Source: Clostridiales bacterium (GTDB taxonomy: Bacteria > Bacillota > Clostridia > Lachnospirales > CAG-274). From it: DNA of 17,472 nt. Below are positions 1-8,353 of the stretch, in pieces. A program made the position numbers and the translations under genes. The notes under the pieces are model-generated. The model worked only from the letters and a program-made list of their open reading frames with translations, was not told the DNA's origin and ran no database searches. Within the stretch, counting starts at the first letter, position 1. Each line of letters starts with the position of its first letter. Location: assembly GCA_021203425.1 (NCBI GenBank), contig JAJQBF010000051.1, positions 1-17,472 on the forward strand. Reading direction: 5' to 3'.

Positions 1-5
1 GTTAT

Positions 6-68
6 AATTTTTGTGGAAATACTCCAAAAAAATTTCGGATTCGGTATTGCAATTTTTGTGAAAATGCT
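6..68 (+). repeat. Imperfect 18-bp direct repeat flanking/overlapping P1
   Basis: Bases 6-23 (aatttttgtggaaatact) and 51-68 (aatttttgtgaaaatgct) match at 16 of 18 positions and are offset by 45 bases. The second copy fills the spacer of P1. Paired copies over a promoter could be regulator binding sites, but AT-rich sequence makes chance similarity possible. Confidence 0.35.
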
Positions 69-75
69 TTATAAT
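47..75 (+). promoter_or_regulatory. Candidate sigma-A promoter P1
   Basis: A -35-like TTGCAA (47-52) and a perfect -10 TATAAT (70-75) are separated by 17 bases. The predicted start near 82 is followed by only about 80 bases before the hairpin at 135-161. It therefore drives a short terminated RNA, or a longer adhesin transcript if that hairpin is read through. The call rests on motif match only. Confidence 0.5.
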
Positions 76-134
76 AAACTTATGTTTAGATTAGAACGTG
101 TTAAATACAAATTAAATAATTGTTAAAATATATT

Positions 135-161
135 AAGTCTCCTGTCAGGAGGTTTTAATTT
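135..161 (+). terminator. Small hairpin terminator or attenuator upstream of the adhesin
   Basis: CTCCT (139-143) and AGGAG (147-151) form a five-pair stem with a GTC loop, extendable by G-T and A-T pairs. A T-rich tail (ttttaattttt) follows. It could end the P1 transcript or an upstream gene, or act as an attenuator for the adhesin. Confidence 0.45.
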
Positions 162-190
162 TTGCGTTTTTATAACAGAAAGAATATAAA
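162..190 (+). promoter_or_regulatory. Candidate sigma-A promoter P2 for the adhesin gene
   Basis: TTGCGT (162-167) and TATAAA (185-190) are separated by 17 bases, directly after the terminator at 135-161. Transcription would start near 197 and give a leader of about 110 bases containing the foldable segment 203-263. The -35 match is only moderate. Confidence 0.4.
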
Positions 191-202
191 ATAACAAATT
201 TA

Positions 203-263
203 AGCCGAAAACGGGGAGAAAACAGGGCTGCTGTCTTTGAATTAATTCTCGGACACGGCGGCT
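203..263 (+). promoter_or_regulatory. Foldable 5' leader of the adhesin mRNA
   Basis: Three nested pairings are visible: AGCCG (203-207) with CGGCT (259-263), GAGAA (216-220) with TTCTC (246-250), and ACAG (222-225) with CTGT (231-234). This would make one elongated stem with internal loops upstream of the ribosome binding site at 294-299. I do not recognise it as a known riboswitch family. It could be an mRNA stabiliser or a regulatory fold. Confidence 0.3.
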
Positions 264-305
264 GATGTATGTTTATACACAAATAAAAGGAAAAGGAGGG
301 AGAAT

Positions 306-3300
306 ATGAGCGGAAAAAATTCACCCAGAGCAGATGAATTTAATAAAAAACACAAACGTATAAAAACGTGGCACAGACTCCTTTTGGCTTTGGGCTCTAT
401 TGTTGTTTTTGTCACTACATATATGCTTATTCTCCCGGCAATAACGGCGGAAATCGGCTCTATTGCTCTTTTTGACGAATCCGTTTCATCGGGAAGTTCA
501 ATTACACCGGAAGAAGAAACATTTTATATAGAAGAAACAACGGAAGAGTTTACCGGGGAAACAAACGAAGAAAATATAAATGATGAAACCGACGGGTCTT
601 CCGAAGAAACCTCTGACCAAGCCTTAGAGGAAACAACAGAGGGAGAAACCGGCGGTAACGAAAGCGAGGCAGGCGCCTCAGGCTCGGGAGGAGTTCCCGA
701 AAACGTAACATCAGAGGGCGAAAGTGAAGAAACCTCCGAAGGAGAAACAGAAGACGAAACGGCAGAAAGCCAAAGCGAGGTAACAACGGAAACCGCCGCC
801 GAGGAAGACGGCTCCGGGGCAGCAGGCGGAATAACAGTAACCTATGAGCTTGCCGAAGAAACGGAAGATCTTTCCAAGGTCGGAGAAGAGATAATGCTTG
901 TAATTCTTGCCTCTACAGCCGGTGTTTCTTATGACTATACAAATTCAAGCTGTTCTTATGACGCCGTAAACGACTATTATAATGTAGATTTGGAACTGAA
1001 TTTTAAACTTACTAAGGATCTAATCGACACAACAAGCACCGGAAAGCTGACGGGAAGTAATTATTACGGCTCTGTTGTTATCGACCTTCCCGATAATGTG
1101 GTTATTGACGATGATATTTTGGGTGTAACCTACCCGGGCTATGTAACAGGTACTACATCAGATGCGTTCACTTATTATTTCCAAAAGGATTCTGATGGAA
1201 ATTATCAGGTTGTTATGGTATTCCTTAACTCTTATATCAGTACTGTAGCCGACGGCACGACTCTTGAAGGCTCTATTGATTTTTCGGCTACCCTTGACGC
1301 AGGGTCTTACAATTCAACTGATAATACGGTTGAGGTTAAAGATGCCGACGGAACTGTTTATCTTAAAATCGATAATGTTTCATACCCCGAAAATGCAACA
1401 TCTACGGGCGATATTATAATTTCAAAAACCGGAAGTTATGACAGTTCTACAGGTCTTCTTACTTACACTGTTTATGTAACAACAACAAAGGGAACGGGAG
1501 AAACTATAACCCTTACAGACTACTTTACGGATTCGGGTTTCAGCAGTATTTTAGGCGACCTTGTAAGTGTTTCATATTCATCGGGTACAGTTTCTTTAAA
1601 CACATATTATGACAGCTACAACAATAAAACCGTTTATGAGGTCAGCGGCTATAACAGTACTTCCTCTGCCGAAGATATTTCCGAGAGTACCACAGCTGCA
1701 GCGGCGGCAAACAACGGAATAGCGGAAGAAACCACAGAGGAATCTACTGCCGAGGCAACTACAGATGCGGCTACGGAAACAACAACCGAAGAAGTTTCAG
1801 GCGCACTTCTGACGGCAGGTGTTTCCACAGATGCTTATTATTACTATGATTCCGACGGAAAGCTTGTTATTGTTCTTCCCGGGCTTTCAGGAAATGCCAA
1901 CTCGGGTACAGGGCAGTATATAACGGAAAATGCCTATGCGGTTACATATACATATAAGCTGGATCCGGAAACCGAAACCAGCTATTCCTCTACAAACTCG
2001 GCAACGGCATCAACAACCGATTCCTCAACAGGCAATACCCTTACCTATGAATCGGAAAAAACCGTTACGGCAACGGGTATTGACCTAATAACCAAGTCGG
2101 GTTCATACAGCAACGGAGAAATAACATGGAAAATTGTAGTAGGCAACAGCAGTTTGACTACTCTTGACGGATATATACTTTATGACTCTGCTTTCGAAAG
2201 TATGACAGCGGCTGAGCTGACTTCTGCACTTAACGGAATTACAGCCGATTATTACGAAATAGTTTATGATTCGACCGATCCCGATAAGATTGTGGGCATA
2301 AAGTTTAAAGGCGGTTCCGACGGTATATACACCATAACCTACAGCCAAAACTACACTTCGTGGACAAGTGAAACTGTAACAAATGAGGCAAGTCTTGAGT
2401 CTCCCGACGCAGGCTCAGGCAGTTCGACTTGGGGTGAAACAGGCTCGGCTTATGTTACCGGTGAATCAAGCAGCAGTTTTTCAAAAACGAGAAACGGCGA
2501 CCCGGACTATGATTCCAACAGCGGAACCTACACTATAAGCTGGTTGGTTAATTTTACAGTTCCCACAGGGGGAATACCGGCAGGAACAACAATAACCGAC
2601 TATATTTCAGGTTCAGGACATTATATAACCTATGCACAGGCGCAGGCTTTGGCGGCGGCTCTCAAAGACGCTTGGGACTCAGACAATATAACCGATATAC
2701 AGTTCTGTACCGACAACTGGGGCGGAACGTGGGTTGACGCTGACAGTTTGACAGACGGAACATATTATTATCAGTTCAGGTTTACAACGGTATATGATAT
2801 AGCATATGACGATACAGGCATAACTGAAATAACAATAAATTATGACGCCAATAACAATAAGGCTGTGGTTTCATATTCATATCCGAGTAATAAAATAACC
2901 TACACTTATTACACAACGGCTGACCCTTCGGGTGTTGCCGACACAGAAACCTACTCCAACACTGTAAGCACAGGCGGCTCAAGCCAAAGCGCAAGCTGGA
3001 GCTATTCAAAAAAGGTTGTTAAGTATGCCGTAAACTCATGGAACGGTCTTTCAACTTCAACTGTTACAAAAACAATAGATGTAGCCGATACCATGTCAGA
3101 TTACAGCGCAACATGGGTTGTTAAGATTGTTATGGACGACAACACACAGACCTATACGGTAAAGGACACTCTGCCCGGCGGTGTTGATTTAAGCAGTATT
3201 CTGATTTCCGCCGACGGAAGTAATTATTATACTTTATCAGCAACATCGGCAGCAGATGCACAAACATTAAACGAAATATCGTCAGGCAGTGTAACCGATG

Positions 3301-6300
3301 ACATATTGAAGTTTTATTATGAAACCGATTCAGACGGAAACATTGTTTTGACAGTGAACCCCGACGGAAACAGCGGAAGCGGTATAACTACCCTTTACAT
3401 AAAGTATATATGTGATGTTGAATATGATTCCGCCACAAACACAGCCGGAACTACAACAACCCTCGGCAACAATGTTGAGGTAACAACCTCAAGCGGAACC
3501 TATGATACCGACAGCAGTACGATTATAGTAAGCTGGGAAGACAGCGGTGAAACAGAAACGGTTGTAACAAAGGACGACTACTTTAACACAAACAATAACA
3601 TAATTTATTATAACTTGACCATTAACCCTGATGGTGAAACATATGTTGACGAAGACAATGAGGTGTATGACCAGTTAAGGGTTTACGATGTTCTGACATA
3701 TCAGAGTACAAATGACGTTTACAGAGATGTAAGTCTCAGAATAAGTTCAATTCACCTTTATTATGCCGATACTGTGACTGTCAGCTACAGTTCTGACGGA
3801 ACTCCTTCATACAGCGGTACTGAGGTTGATGATGACGACTGGGACTATACCTTCTCTGAAACAACAGACAGAATCGGCGGCAGTGTCGATTCACAGTATT
3901 TCACAGACAAAACAACGGACACAATTATCCTTTATGTTCCTAACGGAAGCGCTTTACTTTTTGTCTATGAATATCAGGTAAGCGTTATTAACACAAATGC
4001 GTATTCGGCAGCGGCAAATGCTACAAATACAGCGTCTGTATATGCAGGAACCACTCTTCTCGATGATGCTACGAAGACTGAATCAGGTTATATAAACGAA
4101 AATGTTCAAACTTCGGGAAATATCAGCGGCGAGGTAGGCTATACTATTTACAAGCTTGATGAAGACAGCTTTGCCACGAAACTCTCCGGTGCAACCTTTG
4201 CCTTGTATGTGTATGACAATACGGCAGGCAGCTTTGTTTTATATGATTCCTATACAACAGGCTCCGACGGTATTATAAGCGTAAGCGGCAAAACTGTTTC
4301 CATCTCCGAGGCAACGGACGTAAACGGAGCAAGTATAACAGACGTAGACGGAAATCAGATATATATAGACAGTGACGGAAATTATATTTATAAGGCAGAC
4401 TGGCAGCTTGAAACCTTTATAGACACAACAGTGGGCTATTTCAGAATTACAGGTTCCGACGGTACAACCTATAAATACATACCCGTCAACACTATATGTT
4501 ACTTTAAGGAAACTTCGGCGCCGACAGATTATAACCTGCTTGACACTAACTACTATTTCTACTACGGTGAAAACATAAGTGTAAGTTCGGGAAACTGCGA
4601 TGGCTATTCCGCTGTAGACCAGAGTATGATAAGTACGTCAAATCCTATTAAAAATATAATTATGGGTTATGTAAATTATATTACAAACTCCCATAATTCC
4701 GACTATTATTCTGAAAAAACCTATCTTTCTCTTGTAAAGACATGGCTTGACGCAGACGGAAACGAATATACCAAAACAGACGGCAGTGTCAGCTTTACGG
4801 TTTACAGAATTTTGACACTTCTTGACGGAACAGTAGTAGACCTAAGCAGCAATTCGGCAACTGAGGAAACAACCGTAGAAGGTGCAACCGAAACCACAAC
4901 GGAAAGTGATGAAAAAGTAGTTTCGTGGACGCTTTATGACGGAAATTATTCTTGGAGCAGTGCAATAGATTCGGGAACTGTGGAATATTATGACGATAGT
5001 ACAACTATAAGTATTTCCATATATTCAAGCTCGGTTACTTATTCCCAATGGTATAGTTGGTTCCCGACTATAAAGATAGTAGATGCTGATACCGGAAACA
5101 CACTGATTTATGATAATACAGGGGCGGCAGCGGCTGCCGGGGCTGCTTATGGGTGGACGGATTATGACACTTCCGGAGCAGGAGGGGGAACTTTTACGGC
5201 TACCCTTGACATACAATATGACAACATAATAATTTATGCCGAAAATGTCTATATTTATACCGGCAGTTCAACTGTTCTTACTGCCACGGTAACCGTAGAC
5301 GGAACTGTTCCCACAACCACTACAATGGAAACTACGACTGAAACAACCACCGAAACCACAACGGAGACAACCACAGAGGTAACAACAGTAATATACGATG
5401 TGAATTTCTCCGCTGACTTAGACAGCAGTAAAATTACAGCCATAAAGACCCAAAACACAGAGAATACCTATGACAATTATCCCTATAATGGCTCTCTCGG
5501 AGATGATAATTTCTTCTACGTCTACGGAAACCTTATCTATGGAAAGACAGCGGTGCAATATGACATAAACGGCAACGGAGATGTTGATGACGGAGAAACA
5601 CTTGACATCTGTCTAAAACTGGAAAACTCAGCCGGAACTTACGTTTCCTTTACCACAAAATATGGCGGCTATCTGACTGTAGTGTTTAACGGGGATAAAA
5701 CAAACGGCATAACTGCCTACAGTGCGTCGGGGAATACCGCCGCTCCGATTGACGGCGATACTGTTTTGACGAGAGTTAACTATTACGGCGCAAATGACAG
5801 TTCCGGAACGGTTTTGACAAAATATTTTGTCGCCGGAACCTACGTCATTAAATATCCGGCATCATGTTATATATTCTATATGTCATTTGCCGAAGGGGCT
5901 TTGGAGAGTGTTTCGTCAAGCAGTACGAAGATTTATAATCCCACAACAGACGGAACAAGCTCAACATTCTACACTATTGCCAACCATGCAACCTCAACGA
6001 GTTACGGAACAATTTCAGGCTTTAACAGTCTGTCAGATTTGACAACCTGTCTTAAAATGGCAAGTGCCGAAAAAATAACTTTTACGGCAGATGAAGACGG
6101 AACACTGTATGTAATTGTTACGAACCCGAAAAGCTATAAATCCGTAGGGTTGATTATAGACGGCGAGGTTCACCTTGCTACGGCGACAGGTCAGTATGAC
6201 TCTGACGGAAACGAAATTTATACTATAACCACCCGCATAGAGGCAGGGGATCATACCATAACAAGGTATAACTACGAAATTATGCTGTACTACTTACAGT

Positions 6301-7964
6301 ATACCCCCGATGACTACGGCAGTACGGAGTGGGAGGCTGTAGGCTATGTACCCTCTAATAAATATGCCGAGGAATATAAAAAAGGAACTATAAGCGCATC
6401 AAACGGCTGGTTCTGGTCCGATCAAACTCTTCCTCTTATTTATATTGATGAAGAGGGAAATATTTTAGGCTATTACAGCTATTATATAGTTGAGAACAAG
6501 GTAACAGACAACAGCGGAAACTCTGTTTTTCTGACCCAATACAGAAACAGCCTTAACGAGGGTATCAGTTCCGGCACTATAGGAATTTCGAACCAGATTA
6601 ACGAAAATACCGAGGGCAGTACGAAGGTAACGGTAAACAAATCGTGGCTCAGTTCTGACGGACAGGTACTCAGCGGAAGTGAAATAACCGCAGACAGCGT
6701 AACCGTCGACCTTTACGCAAGAGTTAATATTTACAGCTCGGTGGGAAACTATATTTCGGGTACATCTAATTCATGGGACACTTCGGCATATACAAGCAGT
6801 GATCCGGATCCTGACGGGTTAGTCAGCAGTATTTTTACTATAACAGGCGATGTGAGCAACTCGGGCAACGTAGGTACTGTATCTTTTGACGAAACGTCAT
6901 ACTCCCGTTATCTGAAATTTGAAGATGCTGCAAGTGTAATTGTTGATTCACCGGCAACAAAAAGCACGCTGAGTCTTATGATTTTAAACTGGACAAGCAG
7001 CAGTTTAAGTAAGGGACTCGGTTTTACGCTTACTTCACCTGATGGAGATGATTACAGCTTTATATATTCAGCCAACGAAACAAACGGACTGAGCGGAACT
7101 TATCCCTCTAATTCTTCGAATTCTTCGGCTGTTGAGTACACTACATCAAATTCAAGCCGAGTTTCTGTATCAGGCAATTCAAATGCAGATGTTACAGGTG
7201 TCATAATTTTTACAATAGAGCTTGATGAAGCCGGAGAGTGGATTATTACAAGAAACGGCGGTCAGGAATATTTGTATGACATCAGCCTTGCTTATCAATA
7301 TCAAAACTTGGCTGAAAACTACGGTGTTTATATAGGAACCTACACTGTAGAGGCTGATGATGACTGGTCGAAAACAATTAAGGCTCTTCCCCTTTATGTT
7401 TATGACGACAGCGGAACTAACGTAGTAGGCTATTACAGCTATTTTGTAAAGGAGACAAGCCCCTCAAGCGGCTATGACACCTCATATGTTTGTACTATGG
7501 AAACAGGGGAGATTGTTTCGGCAATAACTTTACTTGATAAATATACAAACAGTGACGGTGATGAACAATATATTGTTCAGATTACCTATCACAATAAGAA
7601 TGAAAATACCTACTCAACCGTAGTTACCGGAGCCTGTACGGCTTATGAACTGCCTACAGACAACAACGGAGCTTATGTAGAAAATACTGTTACTCTGTCA
7701 ACAGTGGCTGAATATACGTTAAACGGAACAACAACAACCTATACTACAGGAACTGAGTTGTCTTCGGCGACAATAAACAGCTCAAGATTTTATGCTGTGA
7801 TGGCAGGCTCTATAGGGGTAACAAATCAGGTAGTGGAAGAAATTGTTCTTCCTGAAACAGGGGGAGACAACAGCTTTAAGTATATTTTAGCGGGAACGCT
7901 GACAAGCTTGGCGGCAATTCTGCTTTTATATAAACGCAGGAAAAGTTTGAGCGCCGGTCTTTGA
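306..7964 (+). CDS. Giant LPXTG-anchored multidomain adhesin (putative pilus tip protein)
   Basis: This 2552-residue surface protein probably binds host or plant ligands at the pilus tip. The ATG follows AGGAGG (294-299) by six bases. A basic N-terminus and hydrophobic segment (about 24-46) end in LPAITAE, a long signal type I associate with large clostridial Cna-B proteins. Residues about 60-165 are a Glu/Ser/Thr-rich spacer. Five Ig-like units then begin with similar K-containing strands near 372, 594, 725, 919 and 1086. A SpaA-type domain (about 1275-1430) has the E-box-like YFKETSAPTDY. Cna-B starts occur near 1472 (LVKTWLDADG) and 2111 (NKSWLSSDG); each closes far downstream with a GYYSY(Y/F) strand, so both look split by insertions. 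ETTT repeats lie at about 1675-1691. LPETG (2515-2519), a hydrophobic stretch and KRRK form the sorting signal. Tip assignment is inferred from size, first position and domains; ligand is unknown. Confidence 0.9.
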   Translation: MSGKNSPRADEFNKKHKRIKTWHRLLLALGSIVVFVTTYMLILPAITAEIGSIALFDESVSSGSSITPEEETFYIEETTEEFTGETNEENINDETDGSSEETSDQALEETTEGETGGNESEAGASGSGGVPENVTSEGESEETSEGETEDETAESQSEVTTETAAEEDGSGAAGGITVTYELAEETEDLSKVGEEIMLVILASTAGVSYDYTNSSCSYDAVNDYYNVDLELNFKLTKDLIDTTSTGKLTGSNYYGSVVIDLPDNVVIDDDILGVTYPGYVTGTTSDAFTYYFQKDSDGNYQVVMVFLNSYISTVADGTTLEGSIDFSATLDAGSYNSTDNTVEVKDADGTVYLKIDNVSYPENATSTGDIIISKTGSYDSSTGLLTYTVYVTTTKGTGETITLTDYFTDSGFSSILGDLVSVSYSSGTVSLNTYYDSYNNKTVYEVSGYNSTSSAEDISESTTAAAAANNGIAEETTEESTAEATTDAATETTTEEVSGALLTAGVSTDAYYYYDSDGKLVIVLPGLSGNANSGTGQYITENAYAVTYTYKLDPETETSYSSTNSATASTTDSSTGNTLTYESEKTVTATGIDLITKSGSYSNGEITWKIVVGNSSLTTLDGYILYDSAFESMTAAELTSALNGITADYYEIVYDSTDPDKIVGIKFKGGSDGIYTITYSQNYTSWTSETVTNEASLESPDAGSGSSTWGETGSAYVTGESSSSFSKTRNGDPDYDSNSGTYTISWLVNFTVPTGGIPAGTTITDYISGSGHYITYAQAQALAAALKDAWDSDNITDIQFCTDNWGGTWVDADSLTDGTYYYQFRFTTVYDIAYDDTGITEITINYDANNNKAVVSYSYPSNKITYTYYTTADPSGVADTETYSNTVSTGGSSQSASWSYSKKVVKYAVNSWNGLSTSTVTKTIDVADTMSDYSATWVVKIVMDDNTQTYTVKDTLPGGVDLSSILISADGSNYYTLSATSAADAQTLNEISSGSVTDDILKFYYETDSDGNIVLTVNPDGNSGSGITTLYIKYICDVEYDSATNTAGTTTTLGNNVEVTTSSGTYDTDSSTIIVSWEDSGETETVVTKDDYFNTNNNIIYYNLTINPDGETYVDEDNEVYDQLRVYDVLTYQSTNDVYRDVSLRISSIHLYYADTVTVSYSSDGTPSYSGTEVDDDDWDYTFSETTDRIGGSVDSQYFTDKTTDTIILYVPNGSALLFVYEYQVSVINTNAYSAAANATNTASVYAGTTLLDDATKTESGYINENVQTSGNISGEVGYTIYKLDEDSFATKLSGATFALYVYDNTAGSFVLYDSYTTGSDGIISVSGKTVSISEATDVNGASITDVDGNQIYIDSDGNYIYKADWQLETFIDTTVGYFRITGSDGTTYKYIPVNTICYFKETSAPTDYNLLDTNYYFYYGENISVSSGNCDGYSAVDQSMISTSNPIKNIIMGYVNYITNSHNSDYYSEKTYLSLVKTWLDADGNEYTKTDGSVSFTVYRILTLLDGTVVDLSSNSATEETTVEGATETTTESDEKVVSWTLYDGNYSWSSAIDSGTVEYYDDSTTISISIYSSSVTYSQWYSWFPTIKIVDADTGNTLIYDNTGAAAAAGAAYGWTDYDTSGAGGGTFTATLDIQYDNIIIYAENVYIYTGSSTVLTATVTVDGTVPTTTTMETTTETTTETTTETTTEVTTVIYDVNFSADLDSSKITAIKTQNTENTYDNYPYNGSLGDDNFFYVYGNLIYGKTAVQYDINGNGDVDDGETLDICLKLENSAGTYVSFTTKYGGYLTVVFNGDKTNGITAYSASGNTAAPIDGDTVLTRVNYYGANDSSGTVLTKYFVAGTYVIKYPASCYIFYMSFAEGALESVSSSSTKIYNPTTDGTSSTFYTIANHATSTSYGTISGFNSLSDLTTCLKMASAEKITFTADEDGTLYVIVTNPKSYKSVGLIIDGEVHLATATGQYDSDGNEIYTITTRIEAGDHTITRYNYEIMLYYLQYTPDDYGSTEWEAVGYVPSNKYAEEYKKGTISASNGWFWSDQTLPLIYIDEEGNILGYYSYYIVENKVTDNSGNSVFLTQYRNSLNEGISSGTIGISNQINENTEGSTKVTVNKSWLSSDGQVLSGSEITADSVTVDLYARVNIYSSVGNYISGTSNSWDTSAYTSSDPDPDGLVSSIFTITGDVSNSGNVGTVSFDETSYSRYLKFEDAASVIVDSPATKSTLSLMILNWTSSSLSKGLGFTLTSPDGDDYSFIYSANETNGLSGTYPSNSSNSSAVEYTTSNSSRVSVSGNSNADVTGVIIFTIELDEAGEWIITRNGGQEYLYDISLAYQYQNLAENYGVYIGTYTVEADDDWSKTIKALPLYVYDDSGTNVVGYYSYFVKETSPSSGYDTSYVCTMETGEIVSAITLLDKYTNSDGDEQYIVQITYHNKNENTYSTVVTGACTAYELPTDNNGAYVENTVTLSTVAEYTLNGTTTTYTTGTELSSATINSSRFYAVMAGSIGVTNQVVEEIVLPETGGDNSFKYILAGTLTSLAAILLLYKRRKSLSAGL
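5328..5378 (+). repeat. 12-bp imperfect tandem repeat encoding ETTT units
   Basis: Four consecutive 12-base units of the form GAR-ACN-ACN-ACN (5328-5375) are followed by a further GAG. They encode (ETTT)x4, a Thr-rich, probably extended linker. Synonymous positions differ between units, so this is an old repeat under protein-level selection rather than a slippage-prone identical array. Similar Glu/Thr-rich stretches occur at about residues 1520-1535 of this protein and in the LPQTG protein at 13426-14763. Confidence 0.8.
6466..7443 (+). repeat. 18-bp direct repeat marking duplicated Cna-B C-terminal strands
   Basis: The 18-mer taggctattacagctatt occurs at 6466-6483 and again at 7426-7443. 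It encodes the GYYSY core shared by the closing halves of the two split Cna-B domains (GYYSYYIVENKV and GYYSYFVKETSP). The coordinates span both copies. This supports an internal duplication within the adhesin gene. Confidence 0.75.
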
Positions 7965-8108
7965 TGAGGCAGAGCTTAAGCAGAGCCTAAGTGCTCAGAC
8001 TGTGTAAATAAAATAAATGCGGATTAAGATTAAAAGACGAACGTTATATTATCTGTCTTTGACATATAATCCCGGGAAAGGAGTGATGAACAGGAAAAAA
8101 GAAGATCG

Positions 8109-8156
8109 CCCCTAAAGCCTCCCATTTTAGGGGAGGGGAACCGCCCGAAGGGTGGT
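8109..8156. repeat. Clostridial-type palindromic intergenic element with alternative hairpins
   Basis: CCCCTAAA (8109-8116) pairs perfectly with TTTAGGGG (8126-8133). Overlapping it, CCTCCC (8118-8123) can instead pair with GGGAGG (8131-8136). A third stem, ACCGCCC/GGGTGGT (8140-8156, GAA loop), follows directly. The text resembles short GC-rich palindromic elements that I recall as dispersed between genes in many Clostridia. A similar segment, ctccactttaggggag, lies at 10482-10497 upstream of pilin 2. Confidence 0.6.
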
Positions 8157-8171
8157 GGAGAGGTAAAGCAG

Positions 8172-8211
8172 GTACCACATAGGAGCCGGAAAACGGCAAT
8201 AGTTTTGGTAC
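8172..8211 (+). promoter_or_regulatory. Stem-loop in the pilin 1 leader region
   Basis: GTACCA (8172-8177) pairs with TGGTAC (8206-8211) and encloses GCCG (8185-8188) pairing with CGGC (8194-8197) around a GAAAA loop. No T-run follows, so it is not an obvious terminator. It may belong to the adjacent palindromic element or to the pilin leader RNA. Confidence 0.4.
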
Positions 8212-8353
8212 ATTTCAACTTCAGGGGCAAGTATAATTAAAGATGGGACACTCACACACATTAATAAACAATGTGAGGGAGGGTAATTGATTTCGCCTGA
8301 ATTTATTTTTCGGAACGTTATCAACCTCCACAACTAAGAAAGGAGATACTTTT

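Larger units (their letters stand above)
7965..8353. other. 389-base intergenic region: adhesin to major pilin 1
   Basis: No credible gene lies here, and no T-tailed terminator follows the adhesin stop, so readthrough into the pilin is possible. It holds an imperfect repeat of gcagagc(t/c)taag near 7968-7988, a hairpin-rich element (8109-8156), a longer stem (8172-8211), a perfect but unpartnered -10 TATAAT (8232-8237), a CACATT/AATGTG hairpin (8257-8275) and the pilin ribosome binding site AGGAG (8341-8345). Minus-strand open frames here look like shadows of the palindromes. Confidence 0.7.

Noticed and set aside
17..68. Catabolite-control (cre-like) site in TGAAAATGCTTTAT near P1
   Set aside because: It misses the central CG and the terminal CA of the cre consensus. 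Too weak in AT-rich DNA.
82..126. 14-codon frame MFRLERVKYKLNNC starting at the predicted P1 start site
   Set aside because: It has no ribosome binding site and would need leaderless translation. Short AT-rich frames like this arise by chance.
550..786. Minus-strand Arg/Leu/Phe-rich open frame inside the adhesin gene
   Set aside because: It is the antisense of the Glu/Thr/Ser-rich spacer (GAA/ACA repeats read as TTC/TGT), a composition artefact.
8030..8333. Two overlapping minus-strand open frames upstream of pilin 1
   Set aside because: Their composition follows the GC-rich palindromic element, they overlap each other, and neither has family-like features.
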